Below are positions 1 through 7,369 of a stretch of 19,683 nucleotides of DNA, piece by piece. Both the position numbers and the translations under genes were made by a program. The stretch covers positions 1 through 19,683 of the forward strand of contig JAQXMV010000176.1 of NCBI GenBank assembly GCA_029013165.1. Reading direction: 5' to 3'. This DNA is from Oscillospiraceae bacterium (GTDB lineage Bacteria; Bacillota; Clostridia; Oscillospirales; Acutalibacteraceae). How positions within the stretch are numbered: position 1 is the stretch's first letter; every line of letters starts with the position of its first letter. A model generated the notes under the pieces. The model made no database searches. It was not told the origin of the DNA and was given only the letters and a program-made list of their open reading frames with translations.

Positions 1-1
1 T

Positions 2-328
2 GCCAATATCCAGCTGCTGTCTTTCCTTTGTTCACGGGGTGCAAAAGGCTGTATGATACACGGGAATGAGGTCTTTTTCGGTATCAGAAACAGCGGCGTT
101 TCCTTTGCCGAAAGCTGCAGAGGGTATGTTTCGGTCTTTTCTTTGTGCGACGAGAGCCGCGGCGTGGATATTTCCGGCCTTAAATATGAGGTGAAAAATT
201 TTACGCTCAGAAGTGATTACCCTCTTGGTGTCAGCAATGAATTCACGGGCAGACGCAGCCGCGTCAGCGTGACTGACGGCCGGCTGTTAGTCACGGCGAA
301 GGTCAATCTGAGCGATGTTGACTGGTAA
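2..328 (+). CDS. thiN: Thiamine diphosphokinase, C-terminal part (5' end outside window)
   Basis: The reading frame is open from the left edge, with 108 codons visible before the TAA at 326-328. Thiamine diphosphokinase transfers pyrophosphate from ATP to thiamine, making the cofactor thiamine diphosphate in the cytoplasm. The visible part starts inside the family's ANIQLL segment, which normally follows the GGRLDHT motif of the catalytic half. It continues into the beta-rich C-terminal thiamine-binding domain, with the typical GLKYEVKN stretch and the SNEF motif (LGVSNEF) near residues 78-84 of the fragment. The catalytic N-terminal half lies outside the window, so activity cannot be judged. 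An internal ATG at 53 is not the start, because family similarity continues upstream of it. In Firmicutes this gene usually follows rsgA and rpe, which I cannot check here. The assignment rests on recalled family motifs. Confidence 0.85.
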   Translation, partial: ANIQLLSFLCSRGAKGCMIHGNEVFFGIRNSGVSFAESCRGYVSVFSLCDESRGVDISGLKYEVKNFTLRSDYPLGVSNEFTGRRSRVSVTDGRLLVTAKVNLSDVDW

Positions 329-366
329 GTGCTTTTCGCCTGATCATCGGATACTATCCTGAGGAA

Positions 367-383
367 AGGTGCGATTTGCACCT
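367..383. other. Small hairpin downstream of thiN
   Basis: A perfect 6-bp inverted repeat (AGGTGC / GCACCT) with a 5-base loop lies 38 bases after the thiN stop. No T-run follows it on the plus strand, so it is not a canonical intrinsic terminator. It may be a transcript-end stabilising hairpin or chance. The rest of 329-430 shows no other feature I can support. Confidence 0.25.
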
Positions 384-441
384 GATTCACGGCCGAAAAA
401 GGCTCCTGCGGTATTTTCCCTAACATTTTAATCGAAACCTC

Positions 442-470
442 TTGACAAAATATAGTTTCGGTGGTATTAA
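442..470 (+). promoter_or_regulatory. SigA-type promoter of the rubredoxin gene
   Basis: A perfect -35 hexamer TTGACA (442-447) is followed by a 17-base spacer and the -10 hexamer TATTAA (465-470). This predicts a transcript start near 477 and a 5' leader of about 60 bases before the ATG at 537. An imperfect inverted repeat (ATCGAAAC at 431-438, GTTTCGGT at 455-462, 7 of 8 positions matching) brackets the -35 box and could be an operator. Confidence 0.8.
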
Positions 471-536
471 TATCACAGAAAATCATATACGGTGATTTTT
501 GAATACCCCGGAGGGCAAGAAAGGAGCGAAACAGGA

Positions 537-695
537 ATGGTATATGTCTGCGATGTTTGCGGATGGGAATACGACGAGAGCGAAGGCTTCCCCGAGCTCG
601 GAATCGAACCCGGAACAAAGTTTGAGGATCTACCCGATGATTTTGAGTGTCCTCTTTGCGCCGTTGGCAAGGACAGCTTTTCACCGGCTGAATAA
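537..695 (+). CDS. Rubredoxin
   Basis: A 52-residue protein, the normal length for a rubredoxin, which is a small cytoplasmic one-electron carrier with a single Fe(Cys)4 centre. In anaerobes it commonly feeds oxygen/peroxide-detoxifying enzymes such as rubrerythrin or flavodiiron proteins. The iron ligands are visible as the two knuckles CDVCG (from residue 5) and CPLC near residue 38, with the family motif GIEPGTKFEDLP between them. Two positions are unusual: the common Trp in LPDDW is Phe, and the Gly normally after the second knuckle is Ala (CPLCA). The ATG at 537 is chosen because AAGGAG (521-526) lies 10 bases upstream and the product starts right at the rubredoxin fold. The longer frame from 492 adds residues foreign to the family. 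The gene is monocistronic, between its own promoter and a strong terminator. Confidence 0.95.
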   Translation: MVYVCDVCGWEYDESEGFPELGIEPGTKFEDLPDDFECPLCAVGKDSFSPAE

Positions 696-712
696 AAAAG
701 TATAAAATTTGT

Positions 713-728
713 CTGCCGGGTACGGCAG
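713..728. other. Short hairpin preceding the rubredoxin terminator
   Basis: A perfect 6-bp stem CTGCCG / CGGCAG with a GGTA loop lies 17 bases after the rubredoxin stop codon and just before the main terminator. It lacks a T-tract of its own. It may be an accessory stem protecting the transcript end. Confidence 0.35.
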
Positions 729-744
729 TTCTGTCAGTAAAATG

Positions 745-784
745 GCGGACATGAGTCAAAAAACTCATGTCCGCGTCTTTTTTT
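745..784 (+). terminator. Rho-independent terminator after rubredoxin, probably bidirectional
   Basis: A perfect 12-bp stem (GCGGACATGAGT 745-756, ACTCATGTCCGC 763-774) with a CAAAAA loop is followed by a run of seven T at 778-784. This is a textbook intrinsic terminator for the plus-strand rubredoxin. Read on the minus strand, the same stem begins about a dozen bases beyond the stop of the convergent M23 gene (786) and is followed by CATTTTA, so it plausibly also ends the minus-strand operon, less efficiently. Confidence 0.92.
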
Positions 785-785
785 C

Positions 786-2450
786 TTATCTGATATAGGG
801 CAGGGGATTGGTTTTCCGCCCATTGACGAGAATCTCAAAGTGAAGATGAGGCCCCGTTGAATTGCCGGTGGAGCCGATCTTGCCGATCTGCTGACCCTGA
901 TAGACACGGTCACCTACCCGTACGCGCAGGGAGCCGGGCATCATGTGCGCATATCTGGTGCAGATTCCGTTGCCGTGGTCAATGACAACGGTGTGTCCGT
1001 ATCCCGACCAGCCGCTGTAGGCAACGGTGACCGTGCCGGAGGCGCTGGCAACGACAGGAATTCCGGCGGAGCTGCCGGTGCCAAGGACGATATCCAGACC
1101 GCCGTGATAGGATCGGCCGGAAATAGAAGCGCTTCTGTAGCCATAGCCGGACGAGATAGCATAGGCGCCTCTTGTGGGCCAGATGAACTGTCTGTAGGGC
1201 GAAGAGGAATAGGGATCGGTGGAATAAGAAGAAGTTTTGGTGCCGATGAGAAGAATCTCATCCTGAGCCGGTGCCGTCACCTTTTCGGAAAGCAGAGAGG
1301 TATAGGTCTTTTTCGAGTCGATATAGGTCACCAGCTCCGTGATGACGGCACGGCCGTTTTTGCCTTGCTGAGCGGTCTTTTTAGTGCCCTTATACAGAGT
1401 GGAATCTTTCTTTTTCACGGTCTTGTAGGGTATGGTTTCCGTGCGTACTCTGGTTTTCATGACCTTGATTCTCACGGGGGAGGCGTCGGAGGTCAGGAGC
1501 TTTTTCAGCTGGCCCGAGTCCAGAATGATCTGACTGCTTTGGGGATAATATCCGTGCACATAGCTGATCTCTTCCACAAAGTCCACGATGTCGTCGCTGT
1601 CCTGCTTCTTTTCGTAGGATTCCAGTATGCCGGCGAAAACGGCGACCGCGTCGGTCTCATTCTTGACAGCGCAGAGAAAATTGCCGTCCAAATAGATGCC
1701 GCAGGCGCGGATATAGCTCTCATCAGAGGCTTTGATCAGCGCTTCGCTGATCATTTCGGAGTTGCTCAGTTCGTTTATTTTGACTCTTTTCAGTCGGAAT
1801 ACCGGCTCTGACAGCAGATCGGCGCCCTCACCGAGCAGCTGTCTTGCGCCTGTGACGGCCAGGCTGTAGGTCTCGGTGTCGCTGACATAACCCACCGTTT
1901 TTCCGGCGCAGATGACCTCGACGGCCGTGACACTGCCCGAGGAGAGCTTGACGCAGAGAATCACCGCCAGCATGGCCGCAAGGGGAAACAGGAAACTCAG
2001 TGCGGCTTCGGCCGCCGTTTTCTTTTCCGGCAGACGGGAATGGAGATATCGGATCAGTTCCCGGCGAAAGTGCCTTTTTTCCTCCTCGTGTTCTTTTTTT
2101 GACTGGAGATTGATGGTGCGGATATCCTCGAAAATTTGCCTGAAAAAGTCCCTTTTAGGCGGCTTTCCTTTTCTGGAAAGGCGCTTCCGGTCTTGCTTTA
2201 GGATTCTGCCGGTCTTTGAAATAAAAAGAGTCAAGAGGGGAGGAAGCCAGCCGAATCCTTTCTGAAAAAGAGAAAGCGTGAATTCGCCGGTGTTTTCAAT
2301 AAAATCAAGAAGCGTCGAAAAAGGAGAAGCCTTTTCCTCTGTGCTTTCCTCTGTCGGGGGATTTTGCTGCTCTTCGACGCCGTATTCCGACGGAATGATG
2401 ATTTCCTCGGCTTCTGCAGCGCAAAAAATCGCATACTGAACAGAGTCCAT
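786..2450 (-). CDS. Membrane-anchored G5-domain / M23 (LytM-type) peptidoglycan hydrolase
   Basis: A 554-residue protein with a long cytoplasmic N-terminus (about 1-145: acidic first, then strongly basic), one membrane segment near 149-170, and an extracellular part. Outside the membrane there are two similar short segments of the VICAGKTVGYVSD / IYLDGNFLCAVKN type, then a G5 domain (about 329-403) and a C-terminal M23 domain (about 431-551). The zinc-site motifs are intact: HGGLD (His449, Asp453), His502 in YAHMM and His537 in PHLHFE. M23 enzymes cut peptide cross-links of peptidoglycan, and G5 domains are linked to cell-wall binding. The start at 2450 is preferred because AGGAG (2464-2460 on the minus strand) lies 9 bases upstream. 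The ATG at 2477 has AAGGAGGG almost abutting it, which is poor spacing. It is the last gene of the operon, 54 bases after luxS. The substrate bond is not predictable. Confidence 0.9.
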   Translation of the reverse strand: MDSVQYAIFCAAEAEEIIIPSEYGVEEQQNPPTEESTEEKASPFSTLLDFIENTGEFTLSLFQKGFGWLPPLLTLFISKTGRILKQDRKRLSRKGKPPKRDFFRQIFEDIRTINLQSKKEHEEEKRHFRRELIRYLHSRLPEKKTAAEAALSFLFPLAAMLAVILCVKLSSGSVTAVEVICAGKTVGYVSDTETYSLAVTGARQLLGEGADLLSEPVFRLKRVKINELSNSEMISEALIKASDESYIRACGIYLDGNFLCAVKNETDAVAVFAGILESYEKKQDSDDIVDFVEEISYVHGYYPQSSQIILDSGQLKKLLTSDASPVRIKVMKTRVRTETIPYKTVKKKDSTLYKGTKKTAQQGKNGRAVITELVTYIDSKKTYTSLLSEKVTAPAQDEILLIGTKTSSYSTDPYSSSPYRQFIWPTRGAYAISSGYGYRSASISGRSYHGGLDIVLGTGSSAGIPVVASASGTVTVAYSGWSGYGHTVVIDHGNGICTRYAHMMPGSLRVRVGDRVYQGQQIGKIGSTGNSTGPHLHFEILVNGRKTNPLPYIR

Positions 2451-2504
2451 ACCGTTATTCTCCTGCAAGAAAATCATCCCTCCTTATGGTATTATCCGCT
2501 TATT

Positions 2505-2969
2505 TTATTTCGTGGGATAGCACAGCTTGTCGGCGGTCCAGTCCTTTAAGACGGCGCACATATCTGCCGCGTCCTTTTTGGCCAGGGCAAGGTTATGGTC
2601 ACGGTAGTTTCCGCACTCTTCGGGGGAGACGCCCGGCACTTCGCCGCTGAAATCCGCGCAAAAGCGCAGGGCTTGTCTGGTCAGTTCGATGGCTTGCTCA
2701 CCGGTCATGGCGTCGGTGGTGATGAAATAAAAGCCCGTACGGCAGCCCATGGGACCGAAGTAAACAATCGCATCGGAGAAGCTGCTGTTGCGCACAAAAG
2801 TGGCAAAAAGATGCTCTAAGGTATGAATGGCGCCGTTGACCATAACCTCCTCTTTATTCGGGCGGCGGAATCGGATATCATAAGTAACAGTATTGGCATC
2901 TTTTCGGGAAAGATACATTCCCTTGGGCAGAATGGTGTGGTCGATGGTAAAGCTCGCAATTTTTTCCAT
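2505..2969 (-). CDS. luxS: S-ribosylhomocysteine lyase LuxS (AI-2 synthase)
   Basis: A 154-residue cytoplasmic metalloenzyme that cleaves S-ribosylhomocysteine to homocysteine and DPD, the precursor of autoinducer-2. It works in the activated methyl cycle after SAH nucleosidase. The metal-binding HTLEH motif (His49 and His53, with catalytic Glu52), the third metal ligand Cys119 in EECGNY, and the catalytic Cys76 in PMGCRTGFY are all present. The N-terminal SFTIDHT motif is intact and the length is normal (150-160 residues). The ATG at 2969 is preceded by AAAGGAA at suitable spacing. It starts 18 bases after the recG stop, so it is almost certainly cotranscribed with recG. No SAH nucleosidase (mtnN/pfs) or methionine gene lies in the window, so the context does not show whether it serves signalling or only recycling. 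Confidence 0.97.
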   Translation of the reverse strand: MEKIASFTIDHTILPKGMYLSRKDANTVTYDIRFRRPNKEEVMVNGAIHTLEHLFATFVRNSSFSDAIVYFGPMGCRTGFYFITTDAMTGEQAIELTRQALRFCADFSGEVPGVSPEECGNYRDHNLALAKKDAADMCAVLKDWTADKLCYPTK

Positions 2970-2987
2970 ATCGGTTGATTCCTTTCA

Positions 2988-5030
2988 TTAGTTCAGACTC
3001 AGATGATTTTCCTCTGAAAAGAGTTTTTTTACCGCCGCTTTCAGTCCGACGTTTTCTTTTTCGTTCAGTTCCGGATCCCGGTGAAAGATGGCGTCGCAGG
3101 CGTTTCTCGTCTGACGGACAAGATCCATGTTTTCCGTCAGCGAGGCGATTTTCAGCTCGGGCAGACCGTGCTGACGGGAACCGAAAAAATCACCGGGGCC
3201 GCGAAGCTCAAGATCCTTGTCGGCGATCTGAAAGCCGTCATTGGTGCGGCACATAATCTCCATACGGGCTTTTGCATTTTCGCCGCCGGCGTCGGTGATG
3301 AGTATGCAATAGGATTTTTCCTTTCCCCGGCCGACTCGTCCCCGCAACTGATGCAGCTGTGAAAGGCCGAAACGCTCGGCGTTTTCCACAACCATGATCA
3401 CAGCGTTGGGCACATCGACGCCCACCTCCACTACGGTGGTGGAAACCAAAAGCTGAATCTCTCCGCTGAGAAAACGGGACATGGTTTTTTCCTTGTCCTT
3501 AGCTTTCATTTTGCCGTGGAGCAAGCCGATTCGGTAGTCGGCAAATTCCTTTTCTTTCAGGGTTTCGGCATATTCGCCGGCAGAAATCAGATCACTTTCT
3601 CCCTCCTCCACCAGAGGACAGACAATATAGGCCTGCAGACCTTTGTCCAGGTGCTTTCGGATAAAAGCATATATCCGTTTCCGGTAGGAGCTGTCCACAG
3701 CGTAGGTGGAGATCTTCTGTCTGCCCTTGGGCAATTCATCAATGACGCTCAGATCCAGATCGCCGTAAATAATCAGCGAAAGGGTTCGCGGTATGGGTGT
3801 GGCGCTCATGACAAAGGTGTGAGGATGTAAGCCCTTGGAGGCCAGAGTTCCTCTTTGGCGTACGCCGAAACGGTGCTGTTCATCGGTGACCACGAAGCCG
3901 AGACGGGAAAAAGCAACATCCTCGCTCAGCAGGGCGTGGGTGCCCACGAGAATGTCGATTTTGCCCTGTGCCACAGCCTGCTTGATTTCACGCTTGCTTT
4001 TCGCCGTGGCGGAGCCGGTGAGCAGGGCTACTTTCAGACCGGTGCCTTTCATCATGGCAGAAAGAGTGTTGAAATGCTGTCCGGCCAGTATTTCCGTGGG
4101 CGCCATCATGGCGCTTTGCATCCCGTTTTTGGCGGCGGTATAAAGCAGTGCGGCGGCGACGGCTGTCTTGCCGCTGCCCACATCTCCCTGAACCAGCCGG
4201 TTCATGGGGATGTCTCTTTTCATGTCGGCAATACATTCCCTGACGGTGCGAAGCTGTGCACCCGTCAGGGTGAAGGGAAGGCTTCCTATAAATTCATCGG
4301 AACAGTCTCTCTCGATGCGGTAATCGGTTTTGCCGCGGTCGTGGCTTTTCAGCAGTCTCATGCCTGCCTGAAGGGTCAGCAGTTCCTCGAAAATCAAACT
4401 GCGGCGCGCAATCTCAAGATCGGCCTTGTTTTTCGGGAAATGAATCGTCGAAAGAGCAAATTTTTCATGGGCGATATTAAATTTCCGCCGAATATCATCG
4501 GGAATCGCCGCATTGGATTCGGCTTCAAAATAGAGAGGCAGGGCGTTTTCAATGATCCGTGTGATGACGCCCGAGGTGATGCCTGCCGTCAGAGGATAGA
4601 CAGGGCGAAGCCCCGGTTCTCTGTCAAGGCTTTCCATGGTTGGATTGGCCATTTCAAGGCCGTTTTTGCTTTTTGTTACCTTGCCGTAAAAAAGGTATTC
4701 TTCCCCGGCGTGCAGAGCCGAGGCGGCAAATCTGCTGTTGAAAATCGTGACATGAACCGTGCCGGTGCCGTCGGTGACAGTGGTTTTAAAGGTCGCTTTG
4801 CCGCGGCCGGTGTAGCCGGCAACGGGGTCAAAACCGACCGTAGCACAAAACACACAGACAGAAGAGGGCTCGATTTTGGATATCGGCGTCAGGTCCGTGA
4901 AATCCAGATAGTCTCTGGGGTAGAAATGCACCAGATCGTCGAGGCTTTTGATGCCGAGTTTTTCCAGAAGCTGCAAGCGTTTTTCACCGACACCTTTGAT
5001 ATACTGAATGTTGATTTCGCCGCTTTTCAC
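2988..5030 (-). CDS. recG: ATP-dependent DNA helicase RecG
   Basis: A 680-residue superfamily-2 double-stranded DNA translocase that regresses stalled replication forks and branch-migrates Holliday junctions. In order: an N-terminal helix-hairpin-like segment (IKGVGEKRLQLLEKLGI), the wedge OB-fold (about 55-150), then the helicase core with Walker A GDVGSGKT (Lys288), the DEQH box (383-386), motif III SATPIPRT, motif V VVEVGVDVP, motif VI QLRGRVGRG, and the C-terminal TRG-type region. Length is normal. I prefer the GTG at 5030-5028. GGAG (5043-5040) lies 9 bases upstream, and the codon overlaps the preceding stop as GTGA, a usual translational-coupling arrangement. An ATG at 5045 would add five residues but has no ribosome binding site. 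luxS follows after 18 bases. Confidence 0.98.
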   Translation of the reverse strand: MKSGEINIQYIKGVGEKRLQLLEKLGIKSLDDLVHFYPRDYLDFTDLTPISKIEPSSVCVFCATVGFDPVAGYTGRGKATFKTTVTDGTGTVHVTIFNSRFAASALHAGEEYLFYGKVTKSKNGLEMANPTMESLDREPGLRPVYPLTAGITSGVITRIIENALPLYFEAESNAAIPDDIRRKFNIAHEKFALSTIHFPKNKADLEIARRSLIFEELLTLQAGMRLLKSHDRGKTDYRIERDCSDEFIGSLPFTLTGAQLRTVRECIADMKRDIPMNRLVQGDVGSGKTAVAAALLYTAAKNGMQSAMMAPTEILAGQHFNTLSAMMKGTGLKVALLTGSATAKSKREIKQAVAQGKIDILVGTHALLSEDVAFSRLGFVVTDEQHRFGVRQRGTLASKGLHPHTFVMSATPIPRTLSLIIYGDLDLSVIDELPKGRQKISTYAVDSSYRKRIYAFIRKHLDKGLQAYIVCPLVEEGESDLISAGEYAETLKEKEFADYRIGLLHGKMKAKDKEKTMSRFLSGEIQLLVSTTVVEVGVDVPNAVIMVVENAERFGLSQLHQLRGRVGRGKEKSYCILITDAGGENAKARMEIMCRTNDGFQIADKDLELRGPGDFFGSRQHGLPELKIASLTENMDLVRQTRNACDAIFHRDPELNEKENVGLKAAVKKLFSEENHLSLN

Positions 5031-6559
5031 TTCACTGTACTCCATGAATATATATTTTTGAAAAGATCGTATTCATTGACGGTATCCTCATAGGACAGCT
5101 CGCGGGAATAATAGGCCACTGCGTCCCGGTAAAGCAGGGGAATAAATGGCTTTTCGATTTCAAAAACCTGAGCGAAAGTGGAAATATCGATGCTTCCGCT
5201 CTTGAAATCGAAGTATGCTGTGGCCGTGGCAGATTTGGTGTCGATGCCGAAGCTCGCACTGCCTCCCTCGGTGAAGAAAGGCTCAAGATTCATATTGGGC
5301 GTCAGCTTGATTTCACCGATATAAAGATCATATTCACCGGCGCGCAGAGCAGATTTATAGTCATCATAGGCCAGCTTCTCGACCCGGACATAGATTCCGG
5401 CGCTGCGCAGGGCCTGGGCGATGATGCCGGCACATTTGACTCTCGGTGTGTTTTCGCTGTTGACCAGCAGCGTCATTTCCAGGCGGCTGTTATTCTGATA
5501 GCGGTAACTGTTTCCCGAGGATTTCCAGCCGCTTTTCTCCAGAAGCTCCTGAGCTTTGATGGTGTTTGGTTCCGGTATGCTGTCGTTCAGGGGTGCGGCG
5601 GCCTCCCAGTTCGGATTAAAGACCGTGGCGCTCGGACGGCATATACTGGAATAGGCCGAATCGGCAACGGCTCTTTTGTCGATGCAGAGACTTACGGCGT
5701 CTTTGATGTTCTGATCTTTCATCAGGGAACGGGAACCGTTGATTCCGAGGTAAACCAATTGATTCAGACTGATACGCATGGTGTTGGCGCTGATTTTGAC
5801 ATATTCTCCGCTGCTCATATCGTCAAAAAAGTAAGTAAGATCTCCTGTCTGCAGCAGATAGAGCTCGCCGCGGTCAGAGGTGATCGGCACGAGAGAAATT
5901 TCTTTCGTCGCCATTTCCTCTTTATGTGTGGAATTGGGATTGGCCTTGAGGTAATAGTCGCCGTTCTTTTTGGTCAGGACATATCTTCCGCTGCCCGTGG
6001 GCACGGCGCTTTCTCCGGTGCCGCTTTTCACGATGGGAAAAGTCAGACAGTTCTGGATGTAAATATCCTCCCGGGTGAGGGTGAATGTGACGGAGGAGAC
6101 ATTGGCACTTGCCGAGGCAATGCCCGACAGCCGTTCCCCGTAGAAGTCACTTTTTTTGGCAAGATTAAAGGAATAGACCACATCTTCCGGCGTGATGACG
6201 GAGCCGCCGGAAAAGAGAGCTTCACCGTCCAGGGTGACGGTGAGCATTTTTCCCTCGTTGGTGTAAGATTCGGCGATGAGGGGCTCCACGGTGTACCCTT
6301 TGTCGGGGGCGAAGAGTCCGTCATAAACCAGTGACATCAGGTTTCGGTTGGTGGGACTGTCCGTGGTAAAGGGATTAAAGGATTTTCCCTCATAATAGCC
6401 GAGGGTCACGACGCTTTCGGCGACGGTCTGTGCCGTGGTGGTCTCCTCTGCCGTGGTTTCCTCTGTGGTGGTTTCCTGCTGTGCCGGATCCTTGCTGCAG
6501 CAGGTCAGTATGGCTGCGAGCAAGGTCAGACAAATGAATAAACTGATGATTTTTTTCAT
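5027..6559 (-). CDS. Orphan family-5 (oligopeptide/nickel type) ABC solute-binding lipoprotein
   Basis: A 510-residue exported protein. Residues 1-21 form a signal peptide (Lys-Lys, hydrophobic core, then LTCC), consistent with a lipoprotein, although the lipobox is unusual: the lipidated Cys would be Cys20 (ILTC) or Cys21 (LTCC). Residues 29-45 form a low-complexity Thr/Glu linker, normal for surface lipoproteins. The rest resembles SBP_bac_5, with the early VYDGLFAPDKGYTVEPLIAESY segment and a later DQNIKDAVSLCIDKRAV segment. Such proteins capture peptides, nickel chelates or related ligands for ABC importers or act as receptors. No permease or ATPase gene is adjacent, so its partner and ligand are unknown. 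ACGGAG lies 8 bases before the ATG, and the previous gene's stop is 15 bases upstream. Its stop overlaps the recG GTG start. The family is fairly sure; the ligand is not. Confidence 0.8.
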   Translation of the reverse strand: MKKIISLFICLTLLAAILTCCSKDPAQQETTTEETTAEETTTAQTVAESVVTLGYYEGKSFNPFTTDSPTNRNLMSLVYDGLFAPDKGYTVEPLIAESYTNEGKMLTVTLDGEALFSGGSVITPEDVVYSFNLAKKSDFYGERLSGIASASANVSSVTFTLTREDIYIQNCLTFPIVKSGTGESAVPTGSGRYVLTKKNGDYYLKANPNSTHKEEMATKEISLVPITSDRGELYLLQTGDLTYFFDDMSSGEYVKISANTMRISLNQLVYLGINGSRSLMKDQNIKDAVSLCIDKRAVADSAYSSICRPSATVFNPNWEAAAPLNDSIPEPNTIKAQELLEKSGWKSSGNSYRYQNNSRLEMTLLVNSENTPRVKCAGIIAQALRSAGIYVRVEKLAYDDYKSALRAGEYDLYIGEIKLTPNMNLEPFFTEGGSASFGIDTKSATATAYFDFKSGSIDISTFAQVFEIEKPFIPLLYRDAVAYYSRELSYEDTVNEYDLFKNIYSWSTVK

Positions 6560-6574
6560 GCTGCATACTCCGTT

Positions 6575-7348
6575 TTATTCGATTCGGACAAGCTCCGTGG
6601 AAAGGCACCTGCCGCTTTTTTCGTCGATGGTGAAAATACATCCGCACATCATACAGGCTCCCTTGGCCGGGTCGAAGCGCACCGGCATGGCTGTGCGGAA
6701 CTTTCGGATAACAATATCCTTGTCAACGCCCAGAACGCTGTCAATGACGCCGCACATACCGATGTCGGTGATATAGCCGGTGCCGCCCGGCAGTATGCGA
6801 TCGTCACAGGTGAGAACATGGGTGTGGGTGCCGAAAAGGGCCGATACTCTGCCGTCAAGATAGCAGGCGAGAGCCTGCTTCTCCGAGGTGGCTTCCGCGT
6901 GAAAGTCCACCAGTATCACCTTGGCCTTGCCCTCCAGCTCTTTCAGCGCTCTGTCGGCGGCGCAGAAAGGATTTTCGGCGCCCTCCATATAGAGAGAGCC
7001 GATGAGATTGATCACGGCAAGGGTGAAAAAGCCCGTGTCGATGACGGCAAAACCCTGGCCGGGATTGGACGCCGGATAGTTATAGGGTCTGATGATGAAA
7101 GGACTCTCGTCAAGGGTAGGATATATTTCCTTTCTTCGGTAGACATGATTGCCCGTGGTGATGAAATCTGCTCCGGCACAGAAAAGACTGTCGGCAGAAT
7201 CAGGCGTAATGCCGTTGCCGGCGGCGGAGTTTTCGCCGTTGACGATGCAGAAATCGATGCCCTTGAGCCTTTTGAAAGCCGAAAGTTTTTTGCGCAGAAA
7301 ATCACATCCGGCCTCGCCGACAACATCGCCCAAAACAAGTATATTCAT
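6575..7348 (-). CDS. ymdB: YmdB-family metallophosphoesterase (TIGR00282 type)
   Basis: A 257-residue cytoplasmic phosphodiesterase; in Bacillus subtilis, YmdB hydrolyses cyclic nucleotides in vitro and affects biofilm/motility decisions. The di-metal residues are all visible: Asp8 in LGDVVG, Glu39 and Asn40 in NGEN, Asn67 and His68 in TGNH, His150 in VDFHAEATSEK, and His175 and His177 in GTHTHV. Length is normal for the family. Downstream of the metal site it carries a Cys-rich stretch (GACMMCGC near 230-237), corresponding to a moderately variable part of the family. AAAGGA precedes the ATG at 7348, and the upstream gene ends 21 bases before, so they share a transcript. YmdB is often encoded near recA/rny in Firmicutes, whereas here it sits with recG. 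The physiological substrate in this organism cannot be told. Confidence 0.93.
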   Translation of the reverse strand: MNILVLGDVVGEAGCDFLRKKLSAFKRLKGIDFCIVNGENSAAGNGITPDSADSLFCAGADFITTGNHVYRRKEIYPTLDESPFIIRPYNYPASNPGQGFAVIDTGFFTLAVINLIGSLYMEGAENPFCAADRALKELEGKAKVILVDFHAEATSEKQALACYLDGRVSALFGTHTHVLTCDDRILPGGTGYITDIGMCGVIDSVLGVDKDIVIRKFRTAMPVRFDPAKGACMMCGCIFTIDEKSGRCLSTELVRIE

Positions 7349-7369
7349 AATGATCGTTCCTTTTTGAAG

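Noticed and set aside
945..1811. A 288-codon Gly-rich plus-strand frame opposite the M23 gene
   Set aside because: It is antisense to a protein with intact zinc-site motifs; the Gly-rich pattern comes from the reverse complement of that gene.
3855..5093. A 412-codon plus-strand open frame opposite recG
   Set aside because: It is a shadow of recG: no motif or ribosome binding site, and composition reflects the reverse complement of a helicase gene.
6421..6480. Thr/Glu-repeat stretch in the solute-binding lipoprotein as a possible repeat expansion or frameshift
   Set aside because: It lies directly after the lipidated Cys, where low-complexity linkers are normal for surface lipoproteins, and the frame is intact throughout.
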